NCBI GenBank assembly: GCA_003255025.1
Contig: QANY01004032.1
Span: forward strand, 496,001 to 560,000
Direction of reading: 5' to 3'
DNA from: Datisca glomerata
Lineage: Eukaryota > Streptophyta > Magnoliopsida > Cucurbitales > Datiscaceae
DNA length: 64,000 bases
How positions within the stretch are numbered: the first letter of the stretch is position 1; the number at the start of each line of letters is the position of its first letter. Positions 60,291-64,000 of this stretch are shown piece by piece. The notes under the pieces were generated by a model. It made no database searches. It had not been told where the DNA came from and saw nothing but the letters and a program-made list of their open reading frames with translations. A program made the translations under genes and the position numbers.

Positions 60291-62061
60291 AGATCAAATA
60301 ATAATGGGAGAAACAATATAATTTTTTAACATGAAAAACTCTTAAACGGAAAAGCTAAGGGACCGTAGTCGAGAGAAAATACTTCCCCATTTAAAATGAG
60401 ATTACAACAATTTGTTAGCTAAGAGCAATGCTAGAAAATATACATCAAAAGAAATATATAACAGTTTCTTGATTTACTTTGTACACTAACAATTGTGTAC
60501 AACTACTCCCCTTATTTTCTCTCCTCTCCTACTCCAACTTCTTATGCTTGGAGCTTTAGTCTTTCTCCCAATTTACTCTCTTCGTTTGTGTTGTGCATCC
60601 TGCCTAATGAACTCTTCCTTTTATTGAGGATTTTTGTAGCACGTTCTGATTTTACTTGTCAGAAATCACGCTGGTCGCTTGTAGAAATTTACTAAAAGCA
60701 AATTTTCATGCTAGCATGACATAGCATTAATTTAGTCTCACTGTACACTTCACACACTTCACCATTCTTTTTTTTTCATATTAGATTTACTTTATACTAT
60801 TTATAGGTTCTACATCAATACATGAGAAGGGAACCATCATATCACTTGTTGACTTTTATTATTTTATTTTAACAGTATATTGGGTTGGATAGATGATAAG
60901 AATATCACGGACATTATGAAAAATCTCATTATATTCACTAAGAAAATGAAGGTCAGAAGATTAACTAACAAGTTAAATAAATTACATATTTTATAAATTA
61001 CAAAAGTAGTTGATTTTCTTTAGTTGACAACTACACTGTTGAGTAATTAGTTTAATTTACTACTAAATTAGAAGGTACAAAGAATAAGAAAATAAATTCT
61101 ATATACTATATTAACTTTTATAACAAAAAAGAAATATAGGAAGAGTGTTATTACAAAAAATAAATAAGTTTTGGAGATCTTAAAAGGAGACTACTCACTA
61201 TATATATTTTATTTCTGGCCAGCCTAGTTTCACAGTACAAAATACATTAGCAAGTTAACATATATAATAACACATAAATTTTTATATTCATGTGTAATGC
61301 GCGTGTTAAAAACTACATATTAAAAAATGGGTTAAGTGGAGAAACTTTTGGATTCCTCTTTTTTCGTCTACATATTTTATTTATCCCAATAATACCTATA
61401 AATTAAATTAAATTGTGGTATCCTTTAATTGGTTGTTAATTTTTATTTCTCAAGAGATATATTGAATTAGATTCCCCTTCAATTTTAATTTTCTGAACTT
61501 AATAAAACTAAGTATTTAATTTGTAGGTTGAAATATTATAAAATCAATTCAGTTCGTTTTTGCTTTTAGTTGTGCAATAAATGTAATAATGTCGAACATA
61601 TTATTTGTAGTGAAATAGTTGGTAAGATTTTTATTTTTCTGTTTACAAAGACGTACCTTGAAGCAGCAGCCTTCACGCCAAGCAAGACCCCCCTTGTCCC
61701 TTTTCATCTCATATAAGAATTGCTTGTCGAGAAATGTGAGATATTAGAACTCGACCTCACGACTTCTTATTTATGAGTATGACTTAACTAATTATGCTAA
61801 CTCATTTTTATATTTTAATTGTAAACATCAGAAAATAATTTTAATACGTGTGAAGTACGTGCTTTTATACTAGTGTACTATAACTCTGCAAACATTTCAG
61901 TTAGAACAAGATTTTTTTTTGAGTCACTCCCTATATAACAGAGAGACTCTAAATTTTCAGTATAAATTAATAAATCCTAAAACAGTCAAAGCATATTAAT
62001 AAGTGATTTTTTTAAAGGGAATTAAATGATTTCTTAGGTTGAGATACTTTAAACCTAACGG
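60291..62061. other. AT-rich intergenic DNA with possible LTR scrap
   Basis: No gene. The phrase AACATGAAAAACTCTTAAAC with AAGGGACCGTAGTCGAGAG (60330-60380) resembles conserved LTR-end sequence of plant copia elements, but no LTR pair or coding region accompanies it. Confidence 0.35.
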
Positions 62062-62588
62062 ATTTTTTTTGTCATACAACTAAATATTCATTCCACAAGG
62101 AGATTACAATTCGACTATCAAAGGTGTAAGAAATTACAAAATGATATCTAGAAACAAACACCAATCTACTCAAAATCGAAAGAGCAAACTGATGAGCTAA
62201 GAGGAAATAGAGCATCTCAAATCTTTGCTCGTTTAAGATACATCTACCATGCATTAGGGCTTGTATGGTTGGAAACAGGTCGAGTAGTCTTCTGTCAAAC
62301 AATCTGAAACATGATCTTACGTATTTGAGCCCCGATGCTTGTAGATCTAGGCAAGAATTAGACAACACCACGAAGAAGCACTAAATTTTTATGGTAACCA
62401 TTATAGATATAGATCTATATGGACAGTGAACTCTGAAGAAGAAGATAGAAAACGGAAAAAGAACAAATATAGGGAAAGAAATAGAAAAAATAGAAAAGTA
62501 AAACCCTGTCTGAGAAGGAGATCATAAAGACATTCCCTTTTGGCGAGAAACGATGAGCAAAAGAAGCAAGCATGCGTAATGAGGAATA

Positions 62589-62644
<56 letters not shown>
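62062..62644 (-). mobile_element. Candidate retroposed, cDNA-like insertion
   Basis: Read on the minus strand it starts with a (CT)26 tract, runs for about 525 bp and ends ATTTAGTTGTATGAC followed by an A-run (T-run at 62063-62070 on the plus strand). That is the shape of a reverse-transcribed RNA: CT-rich leader and 3' poly(A). A 99-codon open frame at 62371-62072 has no recognised domain. It could be a LINE tail or processed pseudogene. No target duplication seen. Confidence 0.4.
62592..62644. repeat. (GA)26 microsatellite
   Basis: Uninterrupted GA run of about 53 bp. Confidence 0.95.
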
Positions 62645-62646
<2 letters not shown>

Positions 62647-62957
62647 AGTCATAAAAAACTATTAATGGGTAACTGATTAGAGAATTTAATTTGAAATCAC
62701 ATTTAAACTTCGTTTATTTTTTATTGAAATGACCATAGTTGAAGGGGGATTTGAATCTGATTAGAAATGAATAGAACTTATAATGGTTGAACACAAAAGC
62801 ATTTAAAGTAGGGACCTAATACCTTGATTTGTTCTTAATTTTTTTTAAGTAAATTCATAAAATGGGTTTAAAGTATCCAATCCAAATAAAAAATTTATCC
62901 ACTTCAAATTAAAATTAACATGTATTGATTGTTACTATATATTGATTGAGGTTGGTC
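62645..62957. other. 3' flank of the L-gulonolactone oxidase gene
   Basis: AT-rich; expected to contain the 3' UTR of the minus-strand GulLO gene. No polyadenylation signal can be singled out with confidence. Confidence 0.4.
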
Positions 62958-63676
62958 CTAAACCCTAATTGTCAAATGAGTACAAACCCTGGCATCCTTA
63001 TAAACCTTACCTGGCCTGCAAAAGTAGCCCTTATTGGGGGCACAATGACTATCTTTTGAGCATATACATAACCCCTCAAGAGCACACCCTTCTTTGTCTA
63101 TAATCACACTTCCTTTCAATCCCAACACTTGATCAGTCCACTCACTAGAGAAAAGCCCCAATGGGTCAAATTCCTTCTTTACCCTCAAAAACTCCTTGTG
63201 GTTTTTATACTTTTTGATAGCTCCATGAAATGCTAAGTTCCTGTTCTTTCCCCAATGAGGTAGCCCACCATATTTGAAAACAGCAATTTGCTCAATTTCT
63301 TCAACAATGTCTTCAAAAAGCCTAGGAGTCAAAGGGTTTTTGGTTCTATAATAAGTGATGTCAAAGTCAATAGCATCCTCTTGTTTGCCCAAGTAAGCAT
63401 TTGAGGCTTTGACATAGCGCATGAGGATTCCATTGTAGAGTTCTAAGCCACACATTGATTTGGGCTCAATTTGGACTAGGCTTTGTATATCTTGGATGAA
63501 ATTCTTCACCACTTTTAAGCCAATGCTTATTGTTGTTTGGTGAAAGAACTCAGCCTTCACTCTTGGATCCCATGGACATGCTGTGATTGTGATGTCTTGT
63601 TTGCTATCTAGGCAGCTTCCTGAGGCTTGGAGCTGGTTTTGATATCCAATTATTGGGTAGCCTGTGAATATCATAC
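62958..63676 (-). CDS. L-gulonolactone oxidase-like, last exon (partial gene)
   Basis: C-terminal part of a plant L-gulono-1,4-lactone oxidase (GulLO), a secreted-type FAD enzyme of the aldonolactone oxidoreductase family that makes L-ascorbate from L-gulonolactone. The exon starts at a good acceptor (GGAATAG/GTATG) at 63676, enters with two bases of a split codon, and ends at TAG 62958-62960, about 239 codons. Family signatures are GLELYNGILMRYV, DFDITYYR, PHWGKNRNLAF (the conserved His-Trp-Gly-Lys), FDPLGLFSSEW and a Cys-rich tail (CALEGLCICS, HCAP, YFCRPGKVY). The FAD-binding domain and signal peptide must lie beyond the right edge on this strand. The frame is open throughout. The enzyme class is secure; which GulLO paralogue is unknown. 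Confidence 0.9.
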
Positions 63677-64000
63677 CTATTCCAAAATGCCAAAATTAGA
63701 ACGAAAAAGAAAATCAATTCTTATAAAAAAGAAATATGTATATATATTTATAATAATGAATAGAACATGATTTTTAGGCATTGTTTGATTTAGTGTATTC
63801 TTTTTCATATAATGTCAAGTAAGGAATAAATAAATTAGTATCTAATCGTTGTAGCATGGGCCAAATTTAATAGTAATCACCATTTTGATTTAAAAACAAG
63901 TCCAATTAGTGAAAAGTCACTAGAGAGAACTGTAAAAATGGTCAACTTTCCAGTTTAAACTATAAAAATGATCGGAATTTTTTTTACGAAAATGGCCAGA
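63677..64000 (-). other. Intron of the L-gulonolactone oxidase gene, to window edge
   Basis: AT-rich sequence upstream (minus strand) of the last GulLO exon, with a pyrimidine-rich run before the AG acceptor at 63677-63678. No further GulLO exon is recognisable before position 64000. Confidence 0.6.

Noticed and set aside
62401..62652. 83-codon frame starting with a Ser-Leu run
   Set aside because: The Ser-Leu run is just the (GA)n tract read backwards and the remainder has no recognisable domain.
1..64000. tRNA, rRNA or snoRNA genes
   Set aside because: I looked for GTTCRA-type T-arm motifs and acceptor-stem pairings and found none convincing; a tRNAscan run would be decisive.

Overview
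This window is nuclear DNA of a flowering plant, most probably a eudicot. It is AT-rich and holds intron-containing genes for a very-long-chain fatty acid condensing enzyme, a plant hnRNP Q/LIF2-type RNA-binding protein and an L-gulonolactone oxidase. Most of the rest is decayed plant LTR retrotransposons and LINEs. There are no operons, ribosome binding sites, CRISPR arrays or tRNA/rRNA genes that I can support. The species cannot be named from the sequence alone.

Layout. 1-3.8 kb: a Ty3/gypsy-type Gag fragment followed by three unrelated minisatellite arrays (periods about 37, 25/50 and 36 bp). 4.25-4.9 kb: 3' end of an L1-type LINE on the minus strand, with its poly(A) tail. 5.65-10 kb: a broken Ty1/copia element (A, plus strand). 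10.85 kb: a 9-base assembly gap inside a G run. 12.9-21 kb: a second copia element (B, plus strand), whose RNase H/LTR junction has been tandemly multiplied into about four 551-bp units. 21-25.74 kb: a minus-strand, Tnt1-like copia element (D), truncated inside RNase H where it meets the LTR of B. 25.76-36.33 kb: a complete but pseudogenised Tat-type Ty3/gypsy element (E) with two LTRs, a perfect 5-bp target duplication, two RNase H-like domains and an antisense reading region. 36.3-41 kb: AT-rich intergenic DNA with a GC-richer island near 39 kb.

41-50.5 kb is the gene island. A KCS11-like 3-ketoacyl-CoA synthase (plus; two exons, 531 aa, full catalytic triad) converges on an hnRNP Q/LIF2-like gene (minus; eight coding exons plus a 5' leader exon, 482 aa, three RRMs). 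A 70-bp tandem array lies upstream of the hnRNP gene. 51.4-58.9 kb: a copia element with 2.15-kb LTRs and a strongly deleted interior (C). 58.9-60.3 kb: a LINE 3' region (zf-RVT plus RNase H). 62.1-62.6 kb: a cDNA-like insertion candidate. 62.96-63.68 kb: the last exon of an L-gulonolactone oxidase gene (minus strand) that continues beyond the window.

The three host genes do different jobs (wax/lipid elongation, RNA/chromatin regulation, ascorbate-related oxidation) and show no sign of joint function. The most unusual structure is the 551-bp tandem array at 18.2-20.4 kb. It looks like a satellite being born from the 3' junction of an LTR retrotransposon, with a 4-bp microhomology (CCAT) at the recombination joint.
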